64,000 nt of DNA from Sphingomonas kyeonggiensis (GCF_030812785.1 NZ_JAUSTJ010000003.1:62001-126000), one strand, 5' to 3'. Shown: positions 8,383-17,876, counted from the stretch's first letter. The notes: generated by a model from the letters alone, not told the origin. Made by a program: numbers and translations.

Positions 8383-9296
8383 GGCTGGTCCGGGCCCTGG
8401 GCACCCTGCTGATCGGCGGGGGCGGTATCGCGGCGTGGCTGTCGCTGGCGGGCGGCATGGACCCGATGCTCGACGTCATCGCCTCGTTCCTGCCGCTGTT
8501 CGGGCTGGCGATCCTGCTCGGCCTGGCGCTGCGCTGGCGCCCGGGCGGCTGGGCGATCGCCGGTGCGCTGGTCGCCCTGGCGCCGGTGGCGATCGGCATG
8601 GTGCCCGAGCTGCTGCGCGACCAGCCCCGGGCGCGATCGGGCATGACGCAGGTGCGGGTGCTGACCCACAATGTCTGGCACGGCAATCCGGACCCGGCCG
8701 GCACCGCCCAGGCGATCCTCGACGCCCGGCCCGATGTGGTGATGCTGCAGGAAGTCGATCTCGGTTTCCGCCCGATGCTCGCGGCGCTGCGCCAGCATTT
8801 CCCCTATGGCACCAAATGCCCGCGGGGCTGCGATCTCGCGATCTTCTCGCGCTGGCCGATCGCCGACAGCGACTATTTCCTCGAGGATGCGAAGGGCCGC
8901 AAGTTCGGCCCGCCGGTGCTCTGGGCACGGATCACCGCGCCGGACGGCCGGCCCTTCACCGTGATCACGCTCCACTATCCGCGGCCGACCTCGAGCGACC
9001 AGGCGGTCGACCGGCAATCGGTCGCGCAGGCGCTGGCACGGATCAATCGCGACCCCCTCATCGTTGCAGGCGACATGAACCTCACTCCATGGGCGGCCGC
9101 GATGCGCGAGCAGGACCGCGCCTTCGAACCCCTCACCCGCATGACCCGGGCGCTGCCGAGCTGGCCGCGCCTCGTTCCCGTGCTGCCGATCGACCAGCTC
9201 TATGCCGGGCCCGACTGGGGGCTGGTCTCGGCACAGGCATTGCCCGCGACCGGATCGGACCATCGCCCGATCCTCGTGACTTTGGGCCGCCGGTGA
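8379..9296 (+). CDS. Endonuclease/exonuclease/phosphatase (EEP) superfamily protein, membrane-anchored
   Basis: This 305-residue protein has about three N-terminal transmembrane segments (residues about 1-75), then a complete EEP catalytic domain. The domain carries THNVWHGN (Asn), LQEVD (metal-binding Glu), VAGDMN (Asp/Asn) and ATGSDHRPI (terminal Asp-His). All metal and catalytic positions are present, so it should be an active phosphodiesterase or phosphatase, probably facing the periplasm. The GTG start overlaps the GT2 stop and the end overlaps the barrel gene by 4 bp. Embedded in an EPS operon, it might act on a polyprenyl-phosphate or a phosphate substituent rather than on nucleic acid. 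That substrate idea is inference. Confidence 0.88.
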   Translation: MRLVRALGTLLIGGGGIAAWLSLAGGMDPMLDVIASFLPLFGLAILLGLALRWRPGGWAIAGALVALAPVAIGMVPELLRDQPRARSGMTQVRVLTHNVWHGNPDPAGTAQAILDARPDVVMLQEVDLGFRPMLAALRQHFPYGTKCPRGCDLAIFSRWPIADSDYFLEDAKGRKFGPPVLWARITAPDGRPFTVITLHYPRPTSSDQAVDRQSVAQALARINRDPLIVAGDMNLTPWAAAMREQDRAFEPLTRMTRALPSWPRLVPVLPIDQLYAGPDWGLVSAQALPATGSDHRPILVTLGRR

Positions 9297-10591
9297 AGCG
9301 CGCCGCCTTCCTTGCGCTGCTGGTCTCCGGCAGCTTCGCGGCGCCCGCGCTCGCCCAGCAATCGGATGCGACCGACGGGCTCGGCTCGGTCTCGACCGAG
9401 AACAGCTTCGGGCGCGACCGCAACGTCAGCGTGCTCGAGCGGCGGCGCCCGGCCTATACGCCCGAGCCGATCCGGGTGGGCACGTTCGAGCTGCTGCCGC
9501 GCGTCGCGATCGGCGCGGGCTATGACGACAATCTCTATGCCCAGCCGAGCGACCGGATCGGCGACGCCTATGTCCGCATCCGCCCCAAGGTCTCGCTGGT
9601 GCGGCCCTCGCCAACGCTCAAGCTCAACTTCGACGCCGAGCTCGACCTGCTGCGCTATGCCAATCGCGCGAGCGAGAACGCCACCCAATATGCGGTGAAC
9701 GCGGGCGCGCTCTACACGATCAGCAGGTCTGACACGCTGAACGTGGCGCTGCGCAACGGGCGCTACAGCCAGGAGCGCGTCTCGCCCGATTCGCCCAGCC
9801 AGGCCTCGCGCCCGATCCGCTTCACCCTGAGCGGGGCGAACCTGGCCTACACGCACGTCTTCAACCGGTTGCGGGTGCGCGGCGTGTTCGATGTCGAGAA
9901 CCGCAACTACGCCGACAGCGTGACGCCGGGCGGCGCGCCGATCGACCAGGATTTCCGCGACCACACGACGTACACGGGCACCGCGATCGGCGAATATGCG
10001 CTGAGCCCGAGCATTGCCTTCTTCGTCGCGGGCACGCTCAACCAGCGCGACTATCGAGAACGGACCGGGCCGGTGCCGGCGCGCGATTCCAGCGGCTTCG
10101 AGCTGGCCGGCGGCGCGAGCTTCGAACTGGGACGAAAGGCGCGCGGATCGCTGCGGCTCGGCTATCTCCAGCAGGACTACAAGCCGGCGCAGTTCAAGGA
10201 CATTTCCGGCTTCCTCGTGCGCGGCGAACTGGCCTATTTCCTCACCCCGCTGGTGACGATCACCGGCACGGTCGATCGCGGCATCCGCGAGACCGGGGTC
10301 AATGGCGCGACCGGCTATCTCGCTACCAACTTCACGCTGCGCGCCGATTACGAGCTGTTGCGCAACCTGATCCTGGGCGTCGGCGGCGAGCTGGAGAAGC
10401 GCGACTTCAACGACATCGACCGGCGCGACGATCGCTGGACCTGGCGCGCCGGCGCTTCCTATCTGGTCAGCAAGCGCATGGCGCTGCGGCTCGATCTGCA
10501 GCGGCGCACCCAGTCGAGCGGCGGGGCAAGCGCCGGGCGCAACTTCGCGGACGACCGGATTTCAATGGGGGTGACCTTCTCGGGCCTATGA
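9293..10591 (+). CDS. Outer-membrane beta-barrel protein (BBP2-like), EPS-operon associated
   Basis: The 432-residue product begins with a clean Sec signal peptide (start VKRAAFLALLV, cleavage after APALAQ). It continues as alternating hydrophobic/polar beta strands with many aromatic girdle residues and ends in MGVTFSGL. It has the look of the putative beta-barrel porin 2 group often found in sphingomonad EPS loci. It could be an outer-membrane export or assembly factor working with the OPX protein, or a docking site for secreted RTX enzymes; the sequence does not decide. The GTG start overlaps the EEP gene stop by 4 bp, and the RTX gene begins 13 bp downstream. Confidence 0.82.
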   Translation: MKRAAFLALLVSGSFAAPALAQQSDATDGLGSVSTENSFGRDRNVSVLERRRPAYTPEPIRVGTFELLPRVAIGAGYDDNLYAQPSDRIGDAYVRIRPKVSLVRPSPTLKLNFDAELDLLRYANRASENATQYAVNAGALYTISRSDTLNVALRNGRYSQERVSPDSPSQASRPIRFTLSGANLAYTHVFNRLRVRGVFDVENRNYADSVTPGGAPIDQDFRDHTTYTGTAIGEYALSPSIAFFVAGTLNQRDYRERTGPVPARDSSGFELAGGASFELGRKARGSLRLGYLQQDYKPAQFKDISGFLVRGELAYFLTPLVTITGTVDRGIRETGVNGATGYLATNFTLRADYELLRNLILGVGGELEKRDFNDIDRRDDRWTWRAGASYLVSKRMALRLDLQRRTQSSGGASAGRNFADDRISMGVTFSGL

Positions 10592-10604
10592 GGAGACCCT
10601 GGCC

Positions 10605-13600
10605 ATGCCCATACTCTACATCTCGCCGACCGGCACCGGCTCGGGCGATGGCTCCAGCGCGGCCAATGCCGCGACGCTGAAGGACCTGCCGAAGCTGATC
10701 GCCGCGGCCGGGCCGGGCGGTCAGGTGCTGATGCTCGCCGACCAGGGCGCCTATACCGCACCGACCGAGGCGCTGGCGATCGTCGCGGGCGGCACCGCCG
10801 CGGCGCCGGTGACGATCCGCGGGGTCGACAGCGCCGGCAATGCGATGGCGGCGACGATCACGGGCACCCGGCTCGAGCCGTTCGATCCGGCCAATCCCGC
10901 GGGCGAGGAAGTCTTCCGCCTGCTCGGCGGGGCGAACAATTTGCGGTTCAGCGACCTCGCCTTCGAGAATGTCGGCACGGCAATCCGCGTCGGCGGAGAC
11001 CTGAGCAACCTGACGATCGAGCATGTCACGGCGGGCAATGTCGCGCGCTTCTTCGACGACGTCGCTTCGGGTGCCAACGCCAGCGCGAGCATCGCCGGGC
11101 TGACGATCCGCGACGTCGCGGTGGACGGCTATTCCAAGGGCGCGATCCGCGTCCAGTACAACAGCAGCAACGTGCTGATCGAGGATGTCCGCGGCGACAG
11201 CCAGTTCCAGGACGGCGACAATTTCGCGATCGGCGTGCATATCGACGGCACCGCCCACGACGTGCTGGTCGACCATGTCGCGATGCGCAACGCGCTCGAC
11301 ACGGTGAACGACTATCGCAACGGCGACGGCTTCGCGACCGAGCGCGGCACCTACAACATCACGCTGCGCGACGTGATCGCCACCGGCAACAGCGATGGCG
11401 GGCTCGACCTGAAGAGCAACGGGGTGGTGGTCGACGGGGCGATCGTCTCGGGCAATGGCCGCAACATCCGCCTGTGGGGCACCGGCGCGCAGTTGAGCAA
11501 CATCGTCAGCCTCGATGCCGGCGCGCCGCTCGCCGGGGGCAATCGCGAGCATATCTGGCTGGCCGAGGGCGCCAGCGCGACGATCGACGGGGCGTTCTTC
11601 TCCGATCCCGGCTCGCCGACCCTGTTCAACCTGGCCGAGAAGAACGGCGCGCTGACGGTACGCGACTATGGCCTCGCCATCGGCACGGGCACGGTGACCA
11701 CCAAGAAGGGTACCGGATCGGTGCTGACCCTGGACGGGCAGCACTTGGTGGTGACGGCGGGGACTTCGGGCGACGACATGGTCGGCGGCAGCGCGAGCGC
11801 GGATGTGCTGCTGGGCGGCGCGGGCAACGACATGCTGGTCGGCAATGCCGGCGACGATGTGCTGGCCGGCGGTGCGGGGGCCGACATCCTCGTCGGCGGG
11901 GCGGGGCGCGACCTGCTCAGCTATGCCGGCAGCACCGCCGCGGTGCGGGTCGACCTGACCCGGCTCACCGCCAGCGGCGGCGATGCCACGGGCGATCTGT
12001 TCGACGGGTTCGAGGACGTCGAGGGATCGGGCTTTGCCGACACGCTGGCGGGCGATGCCGGCGCGAACCGGCTGTTCGGCGGCAATGGCGACGACATGAT
12101 CTCGGGCGGTGCCGGGGACGACATGCTCGATGGCGGTGCGGGCGCGGACCTGCTCGATGGTGGGGCCGGGATCGACCGGGTCGATTATGGCAGCAGCGCC
12201 GCCGGGGTTACGGTCGACCTTGCCAATGGCGCGGCGAGCGGCGGCGAGGCGGCGGGCGACCGGCTGAGCGGGATCGAGGCGGTGGAGGGATCGGCATTCG
12301 CCGATATCCTCTCCGGCAGCGAAGGCGCCGACTGGTTCGGTGGCGGCGCGGGCGACGACCGGATCGACGGGCGCGGCGGCGACGATTTGCTGGTCGGCGG
12401 GGCGGGGGCGGACACGCTGACCGGCGGTAGCGGGTTCGACAGTGCGGACTATTCTGGCAGCGGCGCGGCCGTCACGATCGACCTTGTTGCGGGTACCGGC
12501 ACGGGCGGCGATGCCCAGGGCGACCGGCTCGGGGGGATCGAGCGACTGGTTGGCTCGCGTTTCGACGATGTGCTGACCGGCGATGCGTTCGACAATGTCC
12601 TGGTCGGTGGTGCCGGCGCGGACCGGCTGACCGGCGGCGCGGGGATCGACACCGCCGATTATGCGTCGAGCAGCGCGGGGGTGACGGCCGTGCTGGGCGG
12701 CAACGGCAGCGGCGGCGATGCGCAGGGCGATGTGCTGGCCGGGATCGAGAACCTGGTCGGCTCCAGCTTTGCCGACGTGCTGGTCGGCGATGGCGCGGCC
12801 AATGCGCTATCGGGCGGTGCAGGCAACGACCGGCTGGTCGGCAATGGCGGTGCGGACCGGCTCGATGGCGGCGCCGGCGTCGATGCGGCGGACTTTTCGA
12901 ACAGCGCGAGCGCAGTGACGGCGGACCTGGCCACGGGCACCGCCTCGGGCGGAGCGAGCCTGGTCGGGATCGAGGATTTGATCGGCTCGGAATTCGACGA
13001 TGTGCTGAGCGGCGATGCCGGCAGCAACCGGCTGACCGGCGGTGCCGGCGCGGACCTGCTCGACGGGCGCGAGGGCTTCGATACCGCGGACTATTCGGGC
13101 TCGGCGACGGCAGTGCAGGTCGATCTTGCCCTGTCGGTGCAGGCCAGCACCGGCGATGCGGCGGGCGACCGGCTGGTCGGCATCGAGGGTCTGACCGGCT
13201 CGGCCTTTGACGACATTCTGTCGGGCACCGGCATTGCCGAGGCGCTCTATGGCGGCGCGGGGGCGGACCGGCTCGACGGGCGCGGCGGCGATGACCTGCT
13301 CCAGGGCGGTGCGGGTGCCGATGTGCTGATCGGCGGCGATGGGGTGGATACGGTCGACTACAGCACCAATGCGGTGGCGGTTTCGATCAACCTCCAGACC
13401 GGCGCGAGCAGCGGCGGCGATGCCGAGGGCGACCGGTTCGACGGCGTGGAGCGCTTCATCGGCACCGGCTTTGCGGACACGCTGATCGGCGATGGTGGCG
13501 ACCAGATCCTGGTCGGCGGTGCGGGCGGCGACCGGATCGATGGAGCGGACGGGTTCGATACCCTGGTCTATTCGGGCAGCGCCGCGGCGGTGAAGGTCAA

Positions 13601-15416
13601 CCTTGCCACCGGCGCGGTGTCGGGCGGCGATGCGCAGGGGGACAGCATCTCCGGCATCGAGGCGGTGGTCGGCAGCGGCCTTGCCGACACGCTCACCGGC
13701 GACGCGAATGCCAACCGGATCGAGGGCGGCGGCGGCAGTGACACGATCGATGGCGGTGCGGGCGCCGACCTGATGATCGGTGGCGCTGGCGACGACAGCT
13801 ATGTGGTCGACAATGCCGGCGACCAGGTGATCGAGGCGCTGGGCGGCGGGACCGACATCGTCCGCACCAGCCTCGCGATGCTGACTCTCGCCGAGGGGGT
13901 CGAGGACCTCAGCTATACCGGGAGCAGCGCCCTGGCCGGCACGGGCAATGCGCTCGACAACAGCCTCTACGGCAAGGCGCTGGGCGATGCGCTGTACGGG
14001 CTCGACGGCGACGACAAGCTGGTCGGCGGCGCGGGCGCGGACTTGCTCGACGGCGGGGCGGGACGCGATCAGGCAGACTACACCAAGTCCACCGCGATCA
14101 CGGTGAACCTGGCGACCAATGACAATCATGGCGGCGAGGCCGAGGGCGACCGGCTCTTCAACATCGAGACGGTGATCGGCTCCAACTATGCCGACAGCAT
14201 CACCGGCAGCGACAATGTGCTGGTCGGCGACATGCTCTATGGGCGTGGCGGCGATGATGTGCTGGTCGGCGGGGCGGGCGACGACCAGCTCGACGGCGGC
14301 AGCGGCAATGACGTGCTGCGCGGCGGCACCGGCAACGACCTCTATGTCGTCTTCGAGGCCGGCGACCAGGTGATAGAGGCGGCAGGCGAGGGCCGCGACC
14401 GCATCCGCACCGCCGCCAACAACTACACGCTCGGCGCGAATATCGAGGAGCTGGTCTATACCGGCACGGTCGGCGCGACGCTGACCGGCAATGCGCTCGA
14501 CAATTTCCTGGTCGGCGCCGGCGGCGAGGACCGGCTGACCGGCGGCGACGGCGCGGACATGCTGCGCGGCGGATCGGGCGGCGACGTGCTCGACGGCGGG
14601 GCCGGGGCCGACACGGTCGACTATGCCGGGTCGCTGGGCGGGGTGCTGGTCAATTTGCGTAGCCAGACCGCGACGGGCGGCGACGCCACCGGCGACAGGC
14701 TGGTCGGCATCGAGAATGCGCAGGGCTCGTCCTTCGACGACACGCTGCTCGGCAGCGCCGGCGCCAATGTGCTGACCGGGGGGGCGGGCGCCGATACGCT
14801 GTCGGGCGACGACGGCAACGACACGCTCTGGGGCGGGATCGGCGCCGACCGGCTCGACGGCGGCAAGAACGAGGATTTGCTCTACGGCGAGGATAGCGGC
14901 GACACGCTCTATGGCGGGCAGCAGACCGACAGGCTCTATGGCGGGGCCGGCAACGACCTGCTGGTCGGTGATAGCGAATGGGTCTCGTCACTCGCCGCCA
15001 AGGACACGCTCGACGGGGGCGACGGCGACGACGTGCTGGTCGGCGACGGGATGAGCATGACCGCGAGCGGGGTCGGCGGGGCGGACACGCTGATCGGCGG
15101 GCTCGGCAACGACGTGCTCTACGGCGATGCCGTGAACATGGCTGCCGGCGCCAAGGGCGGCAACGACAAGCTGACCGGCGGCGGCGGGAGCGACCGCTTC
15201 GTCTTCGCGCCGGGGTCGGGTGCCGACGAGATCACCGACTTCACCCGCGGCGGCGCCGAGGCCGACCGGATCGACCTCAGCGCCTTCGATATCGCCTATG
15301 AACAGCTGCGCTTCACCACCAGCAGCGCAGGGGTGACGATCCAGCTGGGTGGCACCGACACGATCTTCGTGCGCGGCGCCACCGCGCTCGATCAGGCGGA
15401 CTTCGTGTTCGGCTGA
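10605..15416 (+). CDS. Giant secreted beta-helix/RTX protein, putative PL9-like polysaccharide lyase or epimerase
   Basis: This 1603-residue protein lacks a Sec signal and is a likely type I secretion cargo. Residues about 1-375 form a right-handed parallel beta-helix containing NGDGFATERG (N239), NSDGGLDLKS (D264, D268) and RNIRLW (R289). These match, with changes, the PL9 pectate lyase calcium site and catalytic region. Residues about 390-1540 are calcium-binding RTX nonapeptides (GGAGxDxLxG) and ten copies of a longer module. The C-terminus (DRIDLSAFDIAYEQLRFTT ... DFVFG) is nearly shared with the second RTX protein and probably carries the export signal. GAGGAG precedes the ATG. It ends the rightward operon and overlaps the convergent acetyltransferase gene by 25 bp. 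The exact reaction is unproven. Confidence 0.9.
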   Translation: MPILYISPTGTGSGDGSSAANAATLKDLPKLIAAAGPGGQVLMLADQGAYTAPTEALAIVAGGTAAAPVTIRGVDSAGNAMAATITGTRLEPFDPANPAGEEVFRLLGGANNLRFSDLAFENVGTAIRVGGDLSNLTIEHVTAGNVARFFDDVASGANASASIAGLTIRDVAVDGYSKGAIRVQYNSSNVLIEDVRGDSQFQDGDNFAIGVHIDGTAHDVLVDHVAMRNALDTVNDYRNGDGFATERGTYNITLRDVIATGNSDGGLDLKSNGVVVDGAIVSGNGRNIRLWGTGAQLSNIVSLDAGAPLAGGNREHIWLAEGASATIDGAFFSDPGSPTLFNLAEKNGALTVRDYGLAIGTGTVTTKKGTGSVLTLDGQHLVVTAGTSGDDMVGGSASADVLLGGAGNDMLVGNAGDDVLAGGAGADILVGGAGRDLLSYAGSTAAVRVDLTRLTASGGDATGDLFDGFEDVEGSGFADTLAGDAGANRLFGGNGDDMISGGAGDDMLDGGAGADLLDGGAGIDRVDYGSSAAGVTVDLANGAASGGEAAGDRLSGIEAVEGSAFADILSGSEGADWFGGGAGDDRIDGRGGDDLLVGGAGADTLTGGSGFDSADYSGSGAAVTIDLVAGTGTGGDAQGDRLGGIERLVGSRFDDVLTGDAFDNVLVGGAGADRLTGGAGIDTADYASSSAGVTAVLGGNGSGGDAQGDVLAGIENLVGSSFADVLVGDGAANALSGGAGNDRLVGNGGADRLDGGAGVDAADFSNSASAVTADLATGTASGGASLVGIEDLIGSEFDDVLSGDAGSNRLTGGAGADLLDGREGFDTADYSGSATAVQVDLALSVQASTGDAAGDRLVGIEGLTGSAFDDILSGTGIAEALYGGAGADRLDGRGGDDLLQGGAGADVLIGGDGVDTVDYSTNAVAVSINLQTGASSGGDAEGDRFDGVERFIGTGFADTLIGDGGDQILVGGAGGDRIDGADGFDTLVYSGSAAAVKVNLATGAVSGGDAQGDSISGIEAVVGSGLADTLTGDANANRIEGGGGSDTIDGGAGADLMIGGAGDDSYVVDNAGDQVIEALGGGTDIVRTSLAMLTLAEGVEDLSYTGSSALAGTGNALDNSLYGKALGDALYGLDGDDKLVGGAGADLLDGGAGRDQADYTKSTAITVNLATNDNHGGEAEGDRLFNIETVIGSNYADSITGSDNVLVGDMLYGRGGDDVLVGGAGDDQLDGGSGNDVLRGGTGNDLYVVFEAGDQVIEAAGEGRDRIRTAANNYTLGANIEELVYTGTVGATLTGNALDNFLVGAGGEDRLTGGDGADMLRGGSGGDVLDGGAGADTVDYAGSLGGVLVNLRSQTATGGDATGDRLVGIENAQGSSFDDTLLGSAGANVLTGGAGADTLSGDDGNDTLWGGIGADRLDGGKNEDLLYGEDSGDTLYGGQQTDRLYGGAGNDLLVGDSEWVSSLAAKDTLDGGDGDDVLVGDGMSMTASGVGGADTLIGGLGNDVLYGDAVNMAAGAKGGNDKLTGGGGSDRFVFAPGSGADEITDFTRGGAEADRIDLSAFDIAYEQLRFTTSSAGVTIQLGGTDTIFVRGATALDQADFVFG
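11900..14720 (+). repeat. Tandem array of ten RTX-associated modules inside the giant RTX gene
   Basis: The coding sequence contains ten related modules of roughly 80-120 residues. Each follows the pattern (A/V)DYSGSxxAVxVDL, SGGDAxGDRL, GIExxxGSxFxDxLxGD and then RTX nonapeptides. Units 1-8 are consecutive. Units 9 and 10 are separated by another module type (YVVDNAGDQVIEA ... LTGNALDN) that appears twice. The fifth unit lacks the DAxGDR part. Repeated DNA of this kind can change copy number by slippage or recombination. Confidence 0.85.
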
Positions 15417-16129
15417 CCCTCGCGCCAGCCGTGCAGCGCGCCCTCGCACGCGGCGAGCAGCTCGGGCGGGGCGAGACGGTTGATGTACCCGTCCGAGCCC
15501 TGGTCGGAGAGCAATTTGGCGGGAATGCCGCCGACCACGCCGCGCTCGGGCACGTCCTTGGTCACCACCGCATTGGCGCCGATCGCCGCTTCCGCGCCGA
15601 CCTGGATCCCGCCGATCACCTTGGCCCCCGAGCCGAGGAAGGTCCGGTCCCCGATCACCGGCGCCCCGCGCTTGGCGCCGCGGTTCATGTATCCCAGCAC
15701 CACCCCGTGGGTGATGTTGACGTTGCTGCCCAGCACCGTGTCGCCATGGAAATAGAAGCCGCCGAACCGGTTGAGGAACAAGCCCGGACCGATCTCCATA
15801 TATTCGGGGATAGCGAAGCCATATTTGTAGCGGGCGCGCAGCAGCAGCCACTTGGCCAGCGGATAGAAGCCGAAGGCCTTGGCCGGCTTGAGCCTCAGCC
15901 AGCCGGCGGTGCGCATCAGCACGGTGTATTTATAGCCGGGCGTGAAGGCATAATGCTTGAGGAAGGCGCCCGCGCTGACCCGGCCGGCATAGCGGTACAG
16001 GTCGGCGGCGAGCAGCGCCTTCAGCTTGGCGAAGCTGACCGGGCAGCCGCGCAGATGGGGCTTGCCGCTTTCGGGCAAGGGCTCGGCTAGCGCCAATTCG
16101 GGCGCGAGCGATGCGGTGGCCATGTCCAT
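15392..16129 (-). CDS. Serine acetyltransferase-like hexapeptide O-acetyltransferase
   Basis: This 245-residue protein has an N-terminal helical part (about 1-110) and a left-handed beta-helix built of hexapeptide repeats (YMEIGPGLFLNRFGG, HGDTVLGSNVNITHGVVLGY, VIGDRTFLGSGAKVIGG). A conserved catalytic-type His lies in NITHG. It closes with the usual NAVVTKDVPERGVVGGIPAK. Such enzymes transfer acetyl from acetyl-CoA to a hydroxyl, so it may decorate the EPS repeat unit or a precursor. The ATG overlaps the stop of the OPX gene (TGATG). Its 3' end runs 25 bp into the convergent RTX gene. Confidence 0.88.
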   Translation of the reverse strand: MDMATASLAPELALAEPLPESGKPHLRGCPVSFAKLKALLAADLYRYAGRVSAGAFLKHYAFTPGYKYTVLMRTAGWLRLKPAKAFGFYPLAKWLLLRARYKYGFAIPEYMEIGPGLFLNRFGGFYFHGDTVLGSNVNITHGVVLGYMNRGAKRGAPVIGDRTFLGSGAKVIGGIQVGAEAAIGANAVVTKDVPERGVVGGIPAKLLSDQGSDGYINRLAPPELLAACEGALHGWREGQPNTKSA

Positions 16130-16692
16130 CAGAAATAGCGCTCGCCGAAGCGGATCGTGTCGCCGGGCAGCACCGCGAAATCGGCGGTCAGCGGATAGGC
16201 GCGCTCGCCGGGCTCGCCGGTGCGCTTGAGGAAGACGCGCTTCTCATTGGCGCGGTAGGTGAAGCCGTCCGCCTTGGCGACCGCGCCGCGGATGGTGAGG
16301 CCCTGGGTATAGGGATATTCGCCGGGCTTGTTGACCTCGCCCAATATGTAGACCGGGCGGAAGCTGGCGACCTGCACCGAGACCTTGGGCTCGAGCAGAT
16401 AGCCTTCGCGCAGCTGGGTCTCGATCGCCTTGGAGAGCTGGTCGGGCTGCATGCCGGCCGCCTTGACCTCGCCGATCAGCGGGAAGGCGATGGTGCCGCC
16501 GGGCGAGACTTCGAAATCGCCGGTGAGCGAGACTTCGCCATAGGTGGCGACCTTCACCTTGTCGCCCGGCGAAAGAGTGAAGGCGGCGGCGGGCGGCGGG
16601 GCGTCGCCGCGGCCGGCAAGCGGAGTCTGGCCGGCGCATCCGCCGAGTAGCGCCAGCGCCCCCGCCAGCGCGATCTGCATGTGCCACTTCAT
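16129..16692 (-). CDS. Polysaccharide export (OPX/Wza-like) lipoprotein
   Basis: This is an outer-membrane polysaccharide export component. The 187 residues start with a lipoprotein signal ending in the lipobox LLGGC (Cys at about residue 19). A Poly_export domain follows (LSPGDKVKVATYGE ... GTIAFPLIGEV), then one SLBB-like segment (VYILGEVNKPGEYPYTQG). It is short compared with E. coli Wza (about 380) and close in size to GumB-type OPX proteins, so a separate barrel, perhaps the EPS-linked barrel encoded at 9293, may complete the channel. It is coupled to the upstream GT4 gene by an ATGA overlap. Confidence 0.92.
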   Translation of the reverse strand: MKWHMQIALAGALALLGGCAGQTPLAGRGDAPPPAAAFTLSPGDKVKVATYGEVSLTGDFEVSPGGTIAFPLIGEVKAAGMQPDQLSKAIETQLREGYLLEPKVSVQVASFRPVYILGEVNKPGEYPYTQGLTIRGAVAKADGFTYRANEKRVFLKRTGEPGERAYPLTADFAVLPGDTIRFGERYF

Positions 16693-17876
16693 CGATTTGC
16701 TCCCTGAACGCGACGTACATTGTCAACGGGTTGCGGGCGGGACGGCGCGGCGAGCGCGGCTTCGATCCTGGCCCAGTAATTGGCCGCCGCCTGCTCGACG
16801 CCATACGCCCGCGAGCGGGCACGCGCACGCACGCCACAGGCGCTGCGGCGCGGCTCGACGAGCACGCGGCGGAGCGCCGCAGCGAAAGCATCGACATCAT
16901 CGGTGGGGACCAATGCGCCGGCATCGACATCGATCCCGCCGATCACCGCGCTGCGGGGGCGGTCCGCCAGAATTTCGGAGGGGCCCGAGGCGCAGTTGGT
17001 CGCGACCACCGGCACGCCGCAGGCCATCGCCTCGACCAGGCCATTGGGGAAGCCCTCGGCATTGGAGGGCATGGCATAGGCCTGGGCGCGGGCGAGCAGC
17101 GCGAAGGGATTGGCGACAAAGCCCGGCATGTCGATCCGGCCGGCGATGCCGAGCGAGGCGGCCAGCCGCTCGAGCGCCGGACGTTCCGGGCCCTCGCCGA
17201 GGATCACCAGGCGGGCGCCCGGATCGGCCTTGGCATAGGCGCGCAGCAGCAGCGCCATGTTCTTGTTGGGCACGAGCCGGCCGGCGGCGACGATATAGGG
17301 GCCGGCGGGGGTGAAGGCCGGCGGCTCGGCGGCGAGCGCCGCGATCTGGTCATGGTCGATCGGATTGGCGATTGCCGACATGCGGGCGCGGGCGACGCCG
17401 AAATTGTCGGCGAGATCATCGACCACGCCCTCCGACACCGCGATGACGTGCGCGGCGCGGGGATAGGCGATGCGGACCATCGCTTTGGCAGCGATCGCTC
17501 CGCGGCCCTTTCCGAGATGCGCGCTGGTGTTGACCCGCTCGCTGATCAGCCAGGGCCGGCCGCGCCCCGCCATCGCCCAGGCATTGGCGACATTGGCACG
17601 CGTGAGGAAGCTCAGCGTCGCATCGGGCGCGAGCCGGTCGACCAGCGCGCGCATCTGCTTGAGGCTGGGCAGCAATTTGTGCCGTGCATCGAGCTGGTGG
17701 ACCTCCACCCAATCGGGCACCGGATAGGCGCGCGGCTCGTCGTCGAGCAGCGCCAGGTGCACGTCGTACCGGTTGCGCCACGGCGCCGATCCGCCGAGCA
17801 GGGTGGTGAGCACGCGCTCGGCGCCGCCGCCGGCGAGTGAATTGATCGCGAAGACTATTCGCTTGTTGTCCGGCAT
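16689..17876 (-). CDS. Glycosyltransferase family 4
   Basis: This is a 395-residue retaining GT-B enzyme. The N-terminal motif NSLAGGGAERVL is the donor-loop signature of many GT4 proteins. The C-terminal half contains VAAGRLVPNKN, VILGEGPER and the EX7E-like block PSNAEGFPNGLVEAMACGVPVV. The start MPDNKRI was chosen because upstream in-frame sequence is low-complexity noise; a divergent promoter interval separates it from the acyltransferase gene at 18066. It is the first gene of a three-gene leftward operon with the OPX and acetyltransferase genes. Donor sugar unknown. Confidence 0.92.
   Translation of the reverse strand: MPDNKRIVFAINSLAGGGAERVLTTLLGGSAPWRNRYDVHLALLDDEPRAYPVPDWVEVHQLDARHKLLPSLKQMRALVDRLAPDATLSFLTRANVANAWAMAGRGRPWLISERVNTSAHLGKGRGAIAAKAMVRIAYPRAAHVIAVSEGVVDDLADNFGVARARMSAIANPIDHDQIAALAAEPPAFTPAGPYIVAAGRLVPNKNMALLLRAYAKADPGARLVILGEGPERPALERLAASLGIAGRIDMPGFVANPFALLARAQAYAMPSNAEGFPNGLVEAMACGVPVVATNCASGPSEILADRPRSAVIGGIDVDAGALVPTDDVDAFAAALRRVLVEPRRSACGVRARARSRAYGVEQAAANYWARIEAALAAPSRPQPVDNVRRVQGANR

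Noticed and set aside
11900..14720. Direct repeats considered as a CRISPR array
   Set aside because: The repeats are in frame, diverged at the third codon position, and encode glycine-rich RTX modules; no constant repeat with unique spacers exists and no cas genes are nearby.
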